From an uncultured bacterium (GTDB lineage: Bacteria; Desulfobacterota; Desulfovibrionia; Desulfovibrionales; Desulfovibrionaceae), in assembly GCA_905214305.1 (NCBI GenBank), contig CAJMLK010000004.1, positions 1 to 64,000 on the forward strand: DNA of 64,000 nucleotides. The letters run 5' to 3'. The notes below the pieces were generated by a model that ran no database searches, was not told the origin of the DNA, and saw nothing but the letters and a program-made list of their open reading frames with translations. The first letter of the stretch is position 1, and the number at the start of each line of letters is the position of its first letter. The translations under genes and the position numbers were made by a program. Positions 26,470 through 36,283 of the stretch are shown piece by piece.

Positions 26470-27365
26470 TGGATGAGATAGTTTGCTGCCAGGCCCTGCG
26501 CCACAGTTACCACGGCGTTGAGGTGCTGCACGGCATTGATTTCTGCGTAAGGCGTGGAGAAGTGGTGGGCTTGCTGGGCAAGAACGGTGCGGGAAAAAGC
26601 ACCAGCATCAATATCCTGATGGGTTTTCTGCGGCCTGACTCCGGCCGGTGCACCGTCATGGGGCATCCGAGCCACGCCATCCCCCGGCAGGTACGCGCGC
26701 GCATCGGGCTGCTGCACGAAGGATTTACGCAGTACAACTTCATGACCATCGGTGAGATAGAGCGCTTTTACGCCGCGTTTTATCCGCAGTGGGACAGCAC
26801 GGTCTATTATGACCTTGTGGACCGCATGGGCATGCCCGTCAACAGGCGCATCACACGTCTTTCCTGCGGGCAGCGTTCACAGGTTACCCTGGGGCTTATT
26901 CTTGCCCAGCAGGCAGACCTCATGATTCTTGACGACTATTCGCTGGGGTTGGATGTGGGCTACAGGCGTCTGTTCCTTGAATTTTTGCGCGACTATGTCC
27001 ATCGCCGCGAAACCACCGTGCTGCTGACGTCGCATGTTGTTCAGGAACTGGAGAACCTTCTGGATTCACTGATTGTTATCCACAGGGGAACCGTGATCGC
27101 CAACGAGCGCTATGACGATTTCATGCAGTCCTTTTATTGCTATGAGCTGCCCCTGAGCGCTGCCGGTGACGCCTTGCGCGCTGATGACGGGCCTTTGCTG
27201 CGCGTGGAGAAGCGGGTGGACCGCACCATGCTGTTCAGCCGCGCCGCGCCGCAAGAGATGTCTTCTTTTCTTGACGCGCGCGGGCTTGTCGGGCCGGACG
27301 GCCCGCCCGTACCCGTGGTGATGTCGTTTGAAGATGCTTTTGTGGGTCTGACCGGAAGATATTGA
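26469..27365 (+). CDS. ABC transporter ATP-binding protein, atypical motifs
   Basis: 298 residues. Walker A is GKNGAGKS (37-44). The signature is LSCGQ (131-135) in place of LSGGQ. Walker B is LMILDD (151-156), with Asp156 where the catalytic Glu usually stands, followed by the D-loop GLD. The switch His is in LTSHVV. The C-terminal ~80 residues resemble the regulatory extension of CcmA/NatA-type exporters. It is coupled to the M16 gene by a 1-nt overlap and followed 18 nt later by its permease. Slow ATP hydrolysis or a regulatory role can be inferred from the motif changes. Confidence 0.9.
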   Translation: MDEIVCCQALRHSYHGVEVLHGIDFCVRRGEVVGLLGKNGAGKSTSINILMGFLRPDSGRCTVMGHPSHAIPRQVRARIGLLHEGFTQYNFMTIGEIERFYAAFYPQWDSTVYYDLVDRMGMPVNRRITRLSCGQRSQVTLGLILAQQADLMILDDYSLGLDVGYRRLFLEFLRDYVHRRETTVLLTSHVVQELENLLDSLIVIHRGTVIANERYDDFMQSFYCYELPLSAAGDALRADDGPLLRVEKRVDRTMLFSRAAPQEMSSFLDARGLVGPDGPPVPVVMSFEDAFVGLTGRY

Positions 27366-27383
27366 AAGGAACGCGGCAATACT

Positions 27384-28052
27384 ATGATCAAGGCACTGTT
27401 TTTTAAGGAATGGCTCAAGCTCCGCTATTTTTTATGGATACCTTTCATCATGGCAGGGGCGGCTCTGGGCGATTATTGCCTTACCCTCAAGGGGGTACTG
27501 GCCATGCACGGGGCCGTGGATACGTGGAACGGCATTATAGCCAAGGAAACCATCTATTTCACGTCGCTTCAATGGACGTTTATCCTGGGGGGCATATGGA
27601 TTGCCGCCGTGCAGATGGTTCCGGAATGCGTGAATAAGCGCCTGCGTCTCCTGTTCCACCTGCCGGTGCAGCCCGGTACTGCTCTGGGAGTACAGGTGGT
27701 CACCGGCTTGAGCATCATGCTGGTGCTGTTTGGGGTTGTTTCCTGCGGCTTTTTTGTGGCAGGCATGTATTTCGGCTTTCCATCGGAGCTGACCATGCCC
27801 ATGTTTCGTACCATGCTGCCCTGGGGATTGGCCGGAGCGGTCGCATGGTGCGCCACTGCGGCCGCCGTTGCCGACCCGTCTTTCAAACGCAAGGTAGCTG
27901 TTGTCTTGATAGGAATCGGGTATATGACCATGCTTACCGGCGGACGAGGGTATGCTTCAATGGACGCAAGCTTCTGGCTTTATTGCCTTGTCTGCCTGCC
28001 CTGGCCGTTGGCTTTCGGGGCTGCGGCCCTGCGTGTGAAGGAAGGTGCGTGA
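27384..28052 (+). CDS. ABC-2-like membrane permease partner
   Basis: 222 residues with six predicted membrane helices and no soluble domain. It starts MIKALFFKEWLKLRYFLWIPF, the usual beginning of ABC-2 permeases that pair with the preceding type of ATPase. The stop TGA overlaps the ATG of the next gene by 1 nt (ATGA-type), so the ATPase, the permease and the DUF4857-like protein are translated as a unit. The transported compound is unknown. Confidence 0.85.
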   Translation: MIKALFFKEWLKLRYFLWIPFIMAGAALGDYCLTLKGVLAMHGAVDTWNGIIAKETIYFTSLQWTFILGGIWIAAVQMVPECVNKRLRLLFHLPVQPGTALGVQVVTGLSIMLVLFGVVSCGFFVAGMYFGFPSELTMPMFRTMLPWGLAGAVAWCATAAAVADPSFKRKVAVVLIGIGYMTMLTGGRGYASMDASFWLYCLVCLPWPLAFGAAALRVKEGA

Positions 28053-29368
28053 TGCGTATTTACTGGCTGCGCCTCGCGCCCGTATTTTTGGGTATTCTTG
28101 TACTGGCCTGGTTTGTGCCGCAAACATATCTGCGTACAACCCGTGCGGATTATTTTCAGGTCAGCGCCACCTACAGCCCCCTGCGCAAAGAGTTCATTCT
28201 CTGGGAAACCGGGCCGTCCTTTTTTGTCTTCAAGACTGAAGCGGGCGCTCCCCTGAGCCAGCGCGAAGGGCGCATGGCAACCCCCTTTTCCTTTCCCAAG
28301 GACGTGGAAAAATGGGGCGGTTTTCCCTTTGAGCTGGATGGCCGGGTCATTACCTACGCCGACGCGCAGGAAAGCGGCTGGACTCGGGTCAGCCCCAGGG
28401 CCGTCATGCCGCCCATGCCGCGCATCCATGTGCTGATGGAGTCCTCGCCCGAAACGTCCTCCTTCAAGCTGCCCCCGGACATCATGCTGGTGGATGACAA
28501 CGGGCTGCGCTTTGTGGAATGCGGCACAGGCAAGCAGAATGCCGCAAAAAGCCATGAGTTTACCCAGGCCCTGCGCGATGCGGGGGTGCGTTTTCCCTTG
28601 CGTGTGGCCGCCAGCAATGCGGACCCTTTCAAGAGCCATGACGAGGGCATGTTCTTTGTGGACTCCGCCGGAGCGCTTTTCCAGCTCCTGATGGTCAAGG
28701 GCAGGCCTGTCTGCAGGAATACCGGCCACACCGTTGCCGGCAACGCCCTGTATATCGAGGTCAAGGAAAACAGAAATAGCGAATTTTTAGGGGCCATAGT
28801 TACAAGCGAAGGTTTTTTTCTCAACCTGCGCCACAAGGCTCCCTTGCGTCTGCCTTTTGAGTATCAGCCCGAAGCGCAGTCTGTGTCGCTGTGGATGACG
28901 CCTTTGGATACCACCATCAACGTCAGAAATCTTGTGCCGGAAAAACAGCGTGAAGCTTTTGCCACGGTAATGGACAGTGACTTTACGGTCATGCGCACGT
29001 TGCAGCTGGAAACGCCACCGGCGATTCTTGCGCGGCTGCAAAACCTGCAGCGTGGGCTGTCTCTGCTGTCGCCGTTTTCCATCGTGCAGTTTGAGCCGCA
29101 CATTTACGGCACGGTTCTGCATGTGCGCCCGGCGCAGTATCCCCTGTGGGCACTGGCAGGCACACTGGCGAGCAGTATTGTTCTGCTGTTCGTGCGGCGT
29201 CGCATGCAGGGCGAACGCTCGCTTTTTTCCGCGCTGCAACGCAACTGGCCAGAATTTCTCGTTACGCTGATCTTCGGCCTGCCCGCCTTGCTGATGATCC
29301 TTGTCATGGGGCCGTTGACGCGCCCCGTCTGCTCCCGCTGTTCTTCGGCGGGGCAGATGCGAAAATAG
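28052..29368 (+). CDS. DUF4857-like membrane-anchored periplasmic protein
   Basis: 438 residues. An N-terminal signal anchor (MRIYWLRLAPVFLGILVLAW) is followed by ~340 periplasmic residues. Two C-terminal membrane helices follow (LWALAGTLASSIVLLFV and LVTLIFGLPALLMILVMG), with a short CSRCSS cysteine motif at the end. This matches my recollection of DUF4857 proteins, which sit beside ABC-2 transporters; the exact family is not certain. The start at 28052 is fixed by the overlap with the permease stop. Its beta-rich soluble part could be a sensor or coupling subunit for the transporter. Confidence 0.7.
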   Translation: MRIYWLRLAPVFLGILVLAWFVPQTYLRTTRADYFQVSATYSPLRKEFILWETGPSFFVFKTEAGAPLSQREGRMATPFSFPKDVEKWGGFPFELDGRVITYADAQESGWTRVSPRAVMPPMPRIHVLMESSPETSSFKLPPDIMLVDDNGLRFVECGTGKQNAAKSHEFTQALRDAGVRFPLRVAASNADPFKSHDEGMFFVDSAGALFQLLMVKGRPVCRNTGHTVAGNALYIEVKENRNSEFLGAIVTSEGFFLNLRHKAPLRLPFEYQPEAQSVSLWMTPLDTTINVRNLVPEKQREAFATVMDSDFTVMRTLQLETPPAILARLQNLQRGLSLLSPFSIVQFEPHIYGTVLHVRPAQYPLWALAGTLASSIVLLFVRRRMQGERSLFSALQRNWPEFLVTLIFGLPALLMILVMGPLTRPVCSRCSSAGQMRK

Positions 29369-29470
29369 CCCCACACGCGCCTGCGGCGCGTGCCGGGGCT
29401 TGACGGCAAAACCATCGCTAACAGGTTGTCCAAACAAATAAATGTCAAGGCAGAAAGGTGGCACATTTAA

Positions 29471-32107
29471 ATGAAAATGAAAGTAGATTTTCCTTTCATG
29501 TTGAAGCGGGCGTTTCTTTATCTTGTCCTGCTGGTGGGCGCGCCTCTGGCAGTCATGCCCGGCAACGCCCTTGCCGATGGGGCAGGGGCAGCCACAAGTG
29601 CGGCCACCAACGCTGCCATTGAAGAGGCCCTGCGCGTTGACGCCCCTGCGGCCGAGGGGCCTGCCGCCAGTGGCGGGCAGGCTGAAGAGTCTGGCAAGGC
29701 GGCGCGTGGCGGCGATGGTGCTGTGCACCGCGTTGAGGGGGTGGAGGTGCGCGGGGTTACAGTGCAGCCCGGAGAGATTGTCATCAATCAGGCCACCATT
29801 GAAATGACGCCCGCGGCTACCAATACGGTCAACGATCTGCTGCGCGGCCAGTCCAGCGTGCAATTCGACTCCAGCTCGCGCAGCGGGATGCTCGGCGGCG
29901 AAATAACCCCGCCCAAGATATCTATCCGCGGGGCCAAGCATAACGAAAACAATTTCATGATCAACGGCATGAGCAACAACAGCCGTATCAATCCCGGCGG
30001 GTATGACAGGGTTGACGCCGGCGGCATTCCCAAGGGCGATTCGCAGGCGCTCATCATTGACCCTGATATACTGAAAGAAGTTAACGTGTTTACAGAAAAC
30101 GTGCCTGCGAAATACGGCAGCTTTCTTGGCGGCGTCGTTGATGCCAGGCTGCGTGACGCTGCCACGGATGCGTGGCACGGCATGGCTGCTTTTCGGTATA
30201 CCACCAGCGACTGGACAAACTTTCACTATACCGAAGCAGATCAGGAAAAGGCAGACCGCCCGGCCCGGGCTGGCGAGGGGTATCAGCCAGAGTTTTACAA
30301 GTATAACAGCTCGTTCCGGCTCGAAGGCCCCCTGTGGGAAAACGGGCCGGGGCTTATGCTGACCTATACCAACATAACGTCCATCATCCCCCTGACCATT
30401 GTTCCCCAGGATGCCTCCGTGACGGAGCGCCGTGTAAACCAGAACTTCATGGCAAAGATCAACACCCCGCCCAGCAGCCCGCTGTATCTGAGCATTGCCG
30501 CAATATACGCGCCCTACAAGGCGAAGCTGTACAGCCGGGACCTGTTTGACGGCGGAAAGTACAGTGTGGACGGCGGCGGCATCAACCTGCTGATCAACAG
30601 CCACTATGACACGCCCGTGGGACGGTGGAGCAACGACATTTCCTACAGCAGGTCAGACCTTTCCCGCAATAACGACAAGGACCGTCTCTATTCCTGGCTG
30701 GGCACTGGCGCGTCAATGGCCGGAAAAACCTACAACGGCAAGCTCGCCACCGAAGGGGGCATGGGGAACTACAAGCAGCAGCAGACAGAGCTTGGCTGGA
30801 AAAGTGATCTGGACCTGAAAGCCTTTGGCCCGGAGCTTTTCTCCAACCAGTTTTCAATGGGCTTTGAGCTGAAAAAGATCATGCTTGAGGCGGAAAGGGG
30901 AGGCTACACCTCCTACCTTAACGCGGCCTTGTCCCCCACTGCTGTTGGCTCCCGCGAGGACGGGATCATCACCGGCGAGCAGTTCGCCAGAAGCAAGATG
31001 GTGTATGACGGGCGCGACCGCTATGTAAGCATCTTTATGCCGTCACTGTACTTGCAGGATACCGTCGAGATCGAGCGGGTCACGCTTCGGCCGGGCGTGC
31101 GCGTTTCCAATGATTCGCTGACCAGCAATACGGACGTTGCCCCAAGGCTTTTTGCCAATGTGGATATTCTTCATGACGGCCGCTTCAATGTCTTTGGCGG
31201 ATACAGCCGCTATTACGGAACGCAGGCTGTTTTCAAGGCATTGACAGCCCCTTCAACCAATACGCTCTATACCCGCACGGCCTACAATCAGGCATGGAAA
31301 GCCGGAAAGCCCACCTCTCCCAACTTTTTCAGGCTCGGCGACCTCAAAACGCCCTATACGGATGAATATTCGGTGGGCGCTTCCGCTGAAGTGTGGGAAA
31401 CCCTGTTCAAGCTGACCTTTGTCAAGCGTGACTACCGCGATCAGATAAAGTCCGCGCCTGTGGAAGAGAATATCAAGATTGCCGAATACACAAACCGCGG
31501 TAAAACCGACTACAAAGGGGTGACCCTTTCCGCGGAGCGCACGTTTGATTTCGGTGACTGGGGCAGGCACGTGGGCGAATTGTCCGCCACATGGTCTGCG
31601 ACCAAGGGCAACTTTACTGACTGGACAGATGCCACCTTCGAAAACAGCGATAACATTATAAAATTTGATCCGGATTACGTTCTTTATAACGGAACGGTTA
31701 CACCTGCTTCAGACTTGCCCGCCAACAACTTCAACTCGCCCTGGGTGATAACCTACACGCAGCGTTCCTATTTCTGGGAAGACCGCGTCCGGCTTATGGG
31801 GCAGGTGCGCTGGGAACAGGGCGGAAAGCGCATTTATACCGACAGCGCCAGAAGCAACAAGACTCCGGGACCGTCGGGCTTGAACCTGCTTGCCTACAAG
31901 ACAGCGCATCAGGAAGACACGCTCAACGTGGACGCCAAGCTCAGCGTTGATGCCATCAAATACAAGGATCATACCCTCACGTTTGAACTGGAAGCCCTGA
32001 ACCTGCTGGACAGAAAGAATCTTTCCAACTTCAGCACCACGGAAAGTTCGCAAGGCTCCTATTCTTTGGGGCGTCAGTTCTACGTGGGCGTCAAGTACAC
32101 CTTCTAG
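29471..32107 (+). CDS. TonB-dependent outer-membrane receptor
   Basis: 878 residues. A signal peptide ends near PGNALA, then a ~60-residue Ala/Gly-rich spacer precedes the plug. The plug carries TNTVNDLLRGQSSVQFDSSS, ISIRGAKHNENNFMINGM, and the EVNVFTENVPAKYGSFLGGV motif with its VDARLRD end. A long beta-barrel rich in aromatic girdles follows and ends in YVGVKYTF with the terminal Phe. It should import a large ligand in a TonB-driven way. The peptidase and the Yej importer beside it suggest a protein or peptide ligand. The TAG stop is the first codon of a family B repeat copy. Confidence 0.93.
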   Translation: MKMKVDFPFMLKRAFLYLVLLVGAPLAVMPGNALADGAGAATSAATNAAIEEALRVDAPAAEGPAASGGQAEESGKAARGGDGAVHRVEGVEVRGVTVQPGEIVINQATIEMTPAATNTVNDLLRGQSSVQFDSSSRSGMLGGEITPPKISIRGAKHNENNFMINGMSNNSRINPGGYDRVDAGGIPKGDSQALIIDPDILKEVNVFTENVPAKYGSFLGGVVDARLRDAATDAWHGMAAFRYTTSDWTNFHYTEADQEKADRPARAGEGYQPEFYKYNSSFRLEGPLWENGPGLMLTYTNITSIIPLTIVPQDASVTERRVNQNFMAKINTPPSSPLYLSIAAIYAPYKAKLYSRDLFDGGKYSVDGGGINLLINSHYDTPVGRWSNDISYSRSDLSRNNDKDRLYSWLGTGASMAGKTYNGKLATEGGMGNYKQQQTELGWKSDLDLKAFGPELFSNQFSMGFELKKIMLEAERGGYTSYLNAALSPTAVGSREDGIITGEQFARSKMVYDGRDRYVSIFMPSLYLQDTVEIERVTLRPGVRVSNDSLTSNTDVAPRLFANVDILHDGRFNVFGGYSRYYGTQAVFKALTAPSTNTLYTRTAYNQAWKAGKPTSPNFFRLGDLKTPYTDEYSVGASAEVWETLFKLTFVKRDYRDQIKSAPVEENIKIAEYTNRGKTDYKGVTLSAERTFDFGDWGRHVGELSATWSATKGNFTDWTDATFENSDNIIKFDPDYVLYNGTVTPASDLPANNFNSPWVITYTQRSYFWEDRVRLMGQVRWEQGGKRIYTDSARSNKTPGPSGLNLLAYKTAHQEDTLNVDAKLSVDAIKYKDHTLTFELEALNLLDRKNLSNFSTTESSQGSYSLGRQFYVGVKYTF

Positions 32108-32230
32108 AGCGTTTTACCAATGAAATGAGTTAACTGTTCACAGGCATCTTCAGGAAAATCCTTGCCACGAAAAGCGGACGGGCAGGCTTTTTTTCTGCCG
32201 TGAGCATGCATTTTACGTATTAAATTCTGT
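32105..32230 (-). repeat. Family B interspersed repeat, diverged copy starting at the receptor stop codon
   Basis: Reading from the stop: TAGAGC, AATGAAATGAGTTAACTG, AGGAAAATCCTTGCCACGAA, a GGCAGGCTTTT segment and a terminal TTAAAT. It is the reverse complement, with changes, of the copy at 40662-40789. It fills most of the space between the receptor gene and yejA. Confidence 0.75.
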
Positions 32231-32250
32231 AACCGTCTGGGAGCAGCGGC

Positions 32251-34143
32251 ATGACATCGGATGTTGTTGGTTTGCATTCTTTGCATACAGGGCGGCGCTT
32301 TGCGGGCTTGCTGGCCGGAACGCGCGTGGGCCTGCTCGTCCTGCTTGCCGCTGCTTTTTCCCTTCCTGCCTGGGGCGCGCCCAAGCCCGTACTGGGGCTT
32401 TGGGATGACGTGTCCGAAACTGAAGCAGAATCCCATTTTGCCCATGTCAACCCGGCCGCGCCCAAGGCAGGAAGGCTGCGCCTCAGCGCCCTGGGAACGT
32501 TTGACAGTTTCAATCCCTTCAGCCCACGCGGGATCAGCGCGGCCCAGATGGCCCTGACCTATGAATCGCTGGGCGTAGAACAGCGCGGAACGCAGGACTT
32601 CATCATGCGCGGGCTGCTGGCAGAAAGCTTTGATCTCGCGCCGGATCGCACGTCTCTGCGCGTGCGTCTGCGCCCCCAGGCCCGCTTTGCCGATGGCGCG
32701 CCCGTAACCGCACAGGACGTGGTGTATACGTTCAATGCGCTTGTCAGGGAGGCTTCGCCCGTATACCGCTCGTATTACGAACAGGTGAAAAGTGCCGAGG
32801 CCGTCGGGGAGCATGAGGTGCTGTTCCGTTTCGCTTCCGGCACGAGCCGGGAATTGCCGCTTATAGTTTGCCAGATGCCGGTTCTGCCTGCCCACTGGTG
32901 GAAAGGGCGCAGCCTTGGCGAGCCACAGACTGAAGCCATGCCCGGCAGCGGCCCCTACCGCCTTGCGCGCAGCACCATGGGGTCGCGAGTCGTGTACGAG
33001 CGCCGCAAGGACTGGTGGGGTGCGACCTTGCCGGTAAATATCGGGCGCTACAACTTTGACCATGTACAGGTAGACTATTACCGAGACGCCGCCGTGTCGC
33101 GTGAGGCTTTTTTTGCCGGAGAAGCGGATTTTTACAGCGAAAGCAATATCAAGGACTGGACCAATTCCTATAATGTGCCCCCCGTGCGCGAGGGGCGCAT
33201 CACGCGGCTGACGCAGGAATACGTACGGCCTATGGGCATGGGCGGCATATTCATGAACACCCGGCGTCCTGCCCTGGCTGACAGGAATGTGCGCCGCGCC
33301 CTGTCGCTCCTGTTTGACTTTGACTGGATGAACAGCGCCTTTTTTTACGATTCCTACACGCGCTTCAACAGCTTTTTTACCAATTCCCCCTTTGCGGCCG
33401 CCTCCCTTCCCACACCTGAAGAGCAGGCTGTTCTTGAACGCTGGCGGCACAAGGTCGATCCTGAGGTTTTCGGCCCCTTGCCGACGCTGCCTCAGGGGGG
33501 GCAGGCGACCCAGCGTGACCGGCTGCGGGCTGCGCTGGCACTTTTTGAAGAGGCCGGGTGGCACGTGCAGGATGGGCAGATGGTCAATGCGCAGGGGCAG
33601 CCTCTGGTTCTGACCATTCTGACCACGTCGCCTTCGCTGCAACGGGTCTACATTCCTTTTCGCAACAGCCTCAAGCGGCTTGGCGTTACCCTCAACGTCA
33701 GGCTGGTGGATCAGACCCAGTATGTAAGCCGTGTGCGCGCGTTTGATTTTGACCTGGTGCACAGCACGGTGCGGCAGTCATCCAATCCCGGCAACGAGCA
33801 GCGCAACTACTGGTCGTCGGTGGCGGCAAAAGCGCAGGGGTCGCGCAACTATGCGGGCATTCAGGATCAGGTTCTGGACGAACTGGTGGACGAACTGGTG
33901 GCAGCCCCTGACCGGCAATACCTTTACACGCGCGTCGCACTGCTGGACAGGCTCCTGCAGCACGGCTGCTACGTCATCCCTGCATGGTACAGCCGTGACA
34001 TGCGCGTGGCCTGGTGGAAAGACCGCATCGCGCCGCCTCCGGGCATGGATACTGCCGGGGTGGATATAATGGCCTGGCACAGCGCCTCCGCCGCGCTGCC
34101 TGTTGAACCTCTCGCCGGGCTGTCCCGTCAGGAGCATCGCTGA
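32251..34143 (+). CDS. yejA: YejA-like peptide-binding periplasmic protein
   Basis: Extracellular solute-binding protein, family 5, of the YejABEF oligopeptide importer. 630 residues. A Sec signal ends at LPAWGAPKP (residues ~30-48). The YejA features are LRLSALGTFDSFNPFSPRGI, LAESFDLAPD, the segment DGAPVTAQDVVYTFNAL, MPGSGPYRL and GGIFMNTRRPALADRNVRRA. The stop TGA shares a base with the ATG of yejB. Yej transporters import peptides, including microcin C; here the peptide source is probably the peptidase encoded upstream. Confidence 0.93.
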   Translation: MTSDVVGLHSLHTGRRFAGLLAGTRVGLLVLLAAAFSLPAWGAPKPVLGLWDDVSETEAESHFAHVNPAAPKAGRLRLSALGTFDSFNPFSPRGISAAQMALTYESLGVEQRGTQDFIMRGLLAESFDLAPDRTSLRVRLRPQARFADGAPVTAQDVVYTFNALVREASPVYRSYYEQVKSAEAVGEHEVLFRFASGTSRELPLIVCQMPVLPAHWWKGRSLGEPQTEAMPGSGPYRLARSTMGSRVVYERRKDWWGATLPVNIGRYNFDHVQVDYYRDAAVSREAFFAGEADFYSESNIKDWTNSYNVPPVREGRITRLTQEYVRPMGMGGIFMNTRRPALADRNVRRALSLLFDFDWMNSAFFYDSYTRFNSFFTNSPFAAASLPTPEEQAVLERWRHKVDPEVFGPLPTLPQGGQATQRDRLRAALALFEEAGWHVQDGQMVNAQGQPLVLTILTTSPSLQRVYIPFRNSLKRLGVTLNVRLVDQTQYVSRVRAFDFDLVHSTVRQSSNPGNEQRNYWSSVAAKAQGSRNYAGIQDQVLDELVDELVAAPDRQYLYTRVALLDRLLQHGCYVIPAWYSRDMRVAWWKDRIAPPPGMDTAGVDIMAWHSASAALPVEPLAGLSRQEHR

Positions 34144-35240
34144 TGCTGCGCTATACAATACGCCGCTTGCTGTTCGTGCTGCCCACGCTTCTGGGCATTC
34201 TGACCATCAATTTCTTTATGGTGCAGACCGCCCCCGGCGGGCCTGTGGAGCAGTTTATCGCCACGCTTGAGGGCAGTGGCAGCGCCTTTATGGAGCGGGT
34301 GGGCACGGCCGGGCCGGACATGGCGGGGCTGGCGGTTCAGGACGGGGGCGAAAGCGCCTACGTGGGCGCGCAGGGCCTCAGCCCCAAAACCCTTGAGGCC
34401 GTGCGCAAGCTCTACGGTTTCGACAAGCCCATTTTTACCCGTTATCTGGGCATGCTGCGCGATTTTTTCTGTTTTGATTTTGGCAGAAGCCTTTTCAAGG
34501 CCGACAAGGTTTCGGACCTGCTCATCAATGCCTTGCCGGTGTCCATGAGTATCGGCATCTGGAGCACGCTGCTCATCTATATGGTGTCCATTCCCCTTGG
34601 CATAGCGCGTGCCGTGCGGCAGGGCAGCACGTTCGACGCTGTCACAGGAACAGTGCTTGTGACAGCCAGCGCCATCCCCGGCTTTCTGTTCGCAGTGCTG
34701 CTTATCGTGCTGTTTGCGGGCGGGTCGTACTGGCAGATATTTCCGCTCCGGGGCCTGCATTCGCTCGGTTATGAGAATCTTCCTTTCTGGCGGCAGGTGC
34801 TGGACTACATGCATCACATGGTGCTGCCCGTGATCTCCATGACAGTTGGCGGCTTTGCAGCCCTGACCATGCTCACCCGCAACTCGTTTCTGGACGAACT
34901 GAGCAAGCAGTATGTGGAAACGGCCCGATCAAAAGGCCTGAGCCAGCGCAGCGTGCTGTATGGGCATGTTTTCCGCAATGCCATGCTGATTGTCATCGCC
35001 GGGCTGCCCGGAACCTTTGTGCGCATGTTTTTTGCCGGTTCGCTGCTCATAGAAACCATATTTTCCCTTAACGGACTCGGGCTGCTGGGCTTTGAGGCCG
35101 CCATGCAAAGAGATTATCCGGTCATGTTCGCCACCCTCTATATCTTTACCCTTATCGGGCTGGTTACTTCCATCATCGGTGACCTGAGCATGACAAAGGT
35201 TGATCCCCGCATTGATTTTGCCGGGAGGAGCAAGGCATGA
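34143..35240 (+). CDS. yejB: YejB-like oligopeptide ABC permease
   Basis: Inner-membrane permease of the YejABEF system. 365 residues with six helices, beginning MLRYTIRRLLFVLPTLLGIL as DppB/OppB types do. A ~100-residue periplasmic insert follows the first helix. The EAA loop, which docks the ATPase, is visible at VETARSKGLSQRSVLYGHVF, and GSLLIETIFSLNGLGLLGFE follows. It overlaps yejA by 1 nt and yejE by 4 nt. Confidence 0.94.
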   Translation: MLRYTIRRLLFVLPTLLGILTINFFMVQTAPGGPVEQFIATLEGSGSAFMERVGTAGPDMAGLAVQDGGESAYVGAQGLSPKTLEAVRKLYGFDKPIFTRYLGMLRDFFCFDFGRSLFKADKVSDLLINALPVSMSIGIWSTLLIYMVSIPLGIARAVRQGSTFDAVTGTVLVTASAIPGFLFAVLLIVLFAGGSYWQIFPLRGLHSLGYENLPFWRQVLDYMHHMVLPVISMTVGGFAALTMLTRNSFLDELSKQYVETARSKGLSQRSVLYGHVFRNAMLIVIAGLPGTFVRMFFAGSLLIETIFSLNGLGLLGFEAAMQRDYPVMFATLYIFTLIGLVTSIIGDLSMTKVDPRIDFAGRSKA

Positions 35241-36283
35241 ATCCCGTTACGCGCCGCCGGTGGCAGACTTTCAAGAGTAATCGCCGCGCCTTTTACTGTT
35301 TGTGGTTTTTTGGCCTGTGCTTTGCGCTCAGCCTCTGTGCGGAATTTATCGCCAACGACAGGCCGCTGGTTGTGAGCTATGACAGCAGGCTTTATTTCCC
35401 CATTTTCCAGAATCTGGACGAGCGCACGTTCGGGGGCGACATGCCCATTGCCACAGACTTTACCGACCCGCTCATCGAGCGTGCCGTTGAAAAAAACGGT
35501 TGGGCCGTCTGGCCCCCCATCCGTTATTCCTTCAGCACCATTTCACGGCAGGAGGGGGTGACGTTTCCGGCTCCGCCAGGCTCCGCAAACTGGCTGGGCA
35601 CGGATGATCAGGGGCGTGATATTGTGGCGCGCCTTTTATACGGTTTTCGCATTTCCGTTCTGTTCGGCCTGTGCCTTTCCTTCTTTGGCTGTGCGGTCGG
35701 CATGATGGCCGGGGTAATGCAGGGCTATTACGGCGGGTTGCCGGACCTGCTGTTTCAGCGCTTTATGGAGATATGGTCCGGTATTCCCGTGCTCTATCTC
35801 ATCATTATCATTTCCAGTGTCATCACCATGGGCTTTTGGGCATTGCTGGCCCTGATGCTGGCCTTTAGCTGGATGCGCGTGGTGGGGGTTGTGCGGGCAG
35901 AGAGCCTGCGCGCCCGCAATATGGAATATGTGTGCGCGGCCCGCGCCCTTGGCGTGCCGGACAGGGGCATCATGCTGCGCCATGTGCTGCCCAATGCCGT
36001 GGTGGCGCTTATTTCCATTCTGCCGTTTTTGGTCAATTCATCCATCGTCACGCTTACATCTCTGGATTTTCTGGGTTTTGGCCTGCCCCCGGAATACCCC
36101 TCACTGGGCGAACTGGTCGTGCAGGGCAAAAACAATCTTTTTGCCCCCTGGATAGGTCTTTCGGCCTTTTTTACCCTGGCGGGCATGCTGACCTGTCTTG
36201 TCTTTATCGGTGAAGGGCTGAGAGACGCCTTTGACCCGCGCATCTTTATCAGCAGCAGCGACCAGTGGGAGGAACAGGCATGA
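35237..36283 (+). CDS. yejE: YejE-like oligopeptide ABC permease
   Basis: Second permease of the importer. 348 residues. It has an N-terminal helix, a ~95-residue periplasmic segment with the YejE-type AEFIANDRPLVVSYDSRLYF sequence, and LGTDDQGRDIVARLLYGFRI before the transport core. The EAA loop is CAARALGVPDRGIMLRHVLP. It overlaps yejB by 4 nt (ATGA) and the YejF-TonB gene by 4 nt, so all subunits are made from one tightly coupled message. Confidence 0.94.
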   Translation: MNPVTRRRWQTFKSNRRAFYCLWFFGLCFALSLCAEFIANDRPLVVSYDSRLYFPIFQNLDERTFGGDMPIATDFTDPLIERAVEKNGWAVWPPIRYSFSTISRQEGVTFPAPPGSANWLGTDDQGRDIVARLLYGFRISVLFGLCLSFFGCAVGMMAGVMQGYYGGLPDLLFQRFMEIWSGIPVLYLIIIISSVITMGFWALLALMLAFSWMRVVGVVRAESLRARNMEYVCAARALGVPDRGIMLRHVLPNAVVALISILPFLVNSSIVTLTSLDFLGFGLPPEYPSLGELVVQGKNNLFAPWIGLSAFFTLAGMLTCLVFIGEGLRDAFDPRIFISSSDQWEEQA

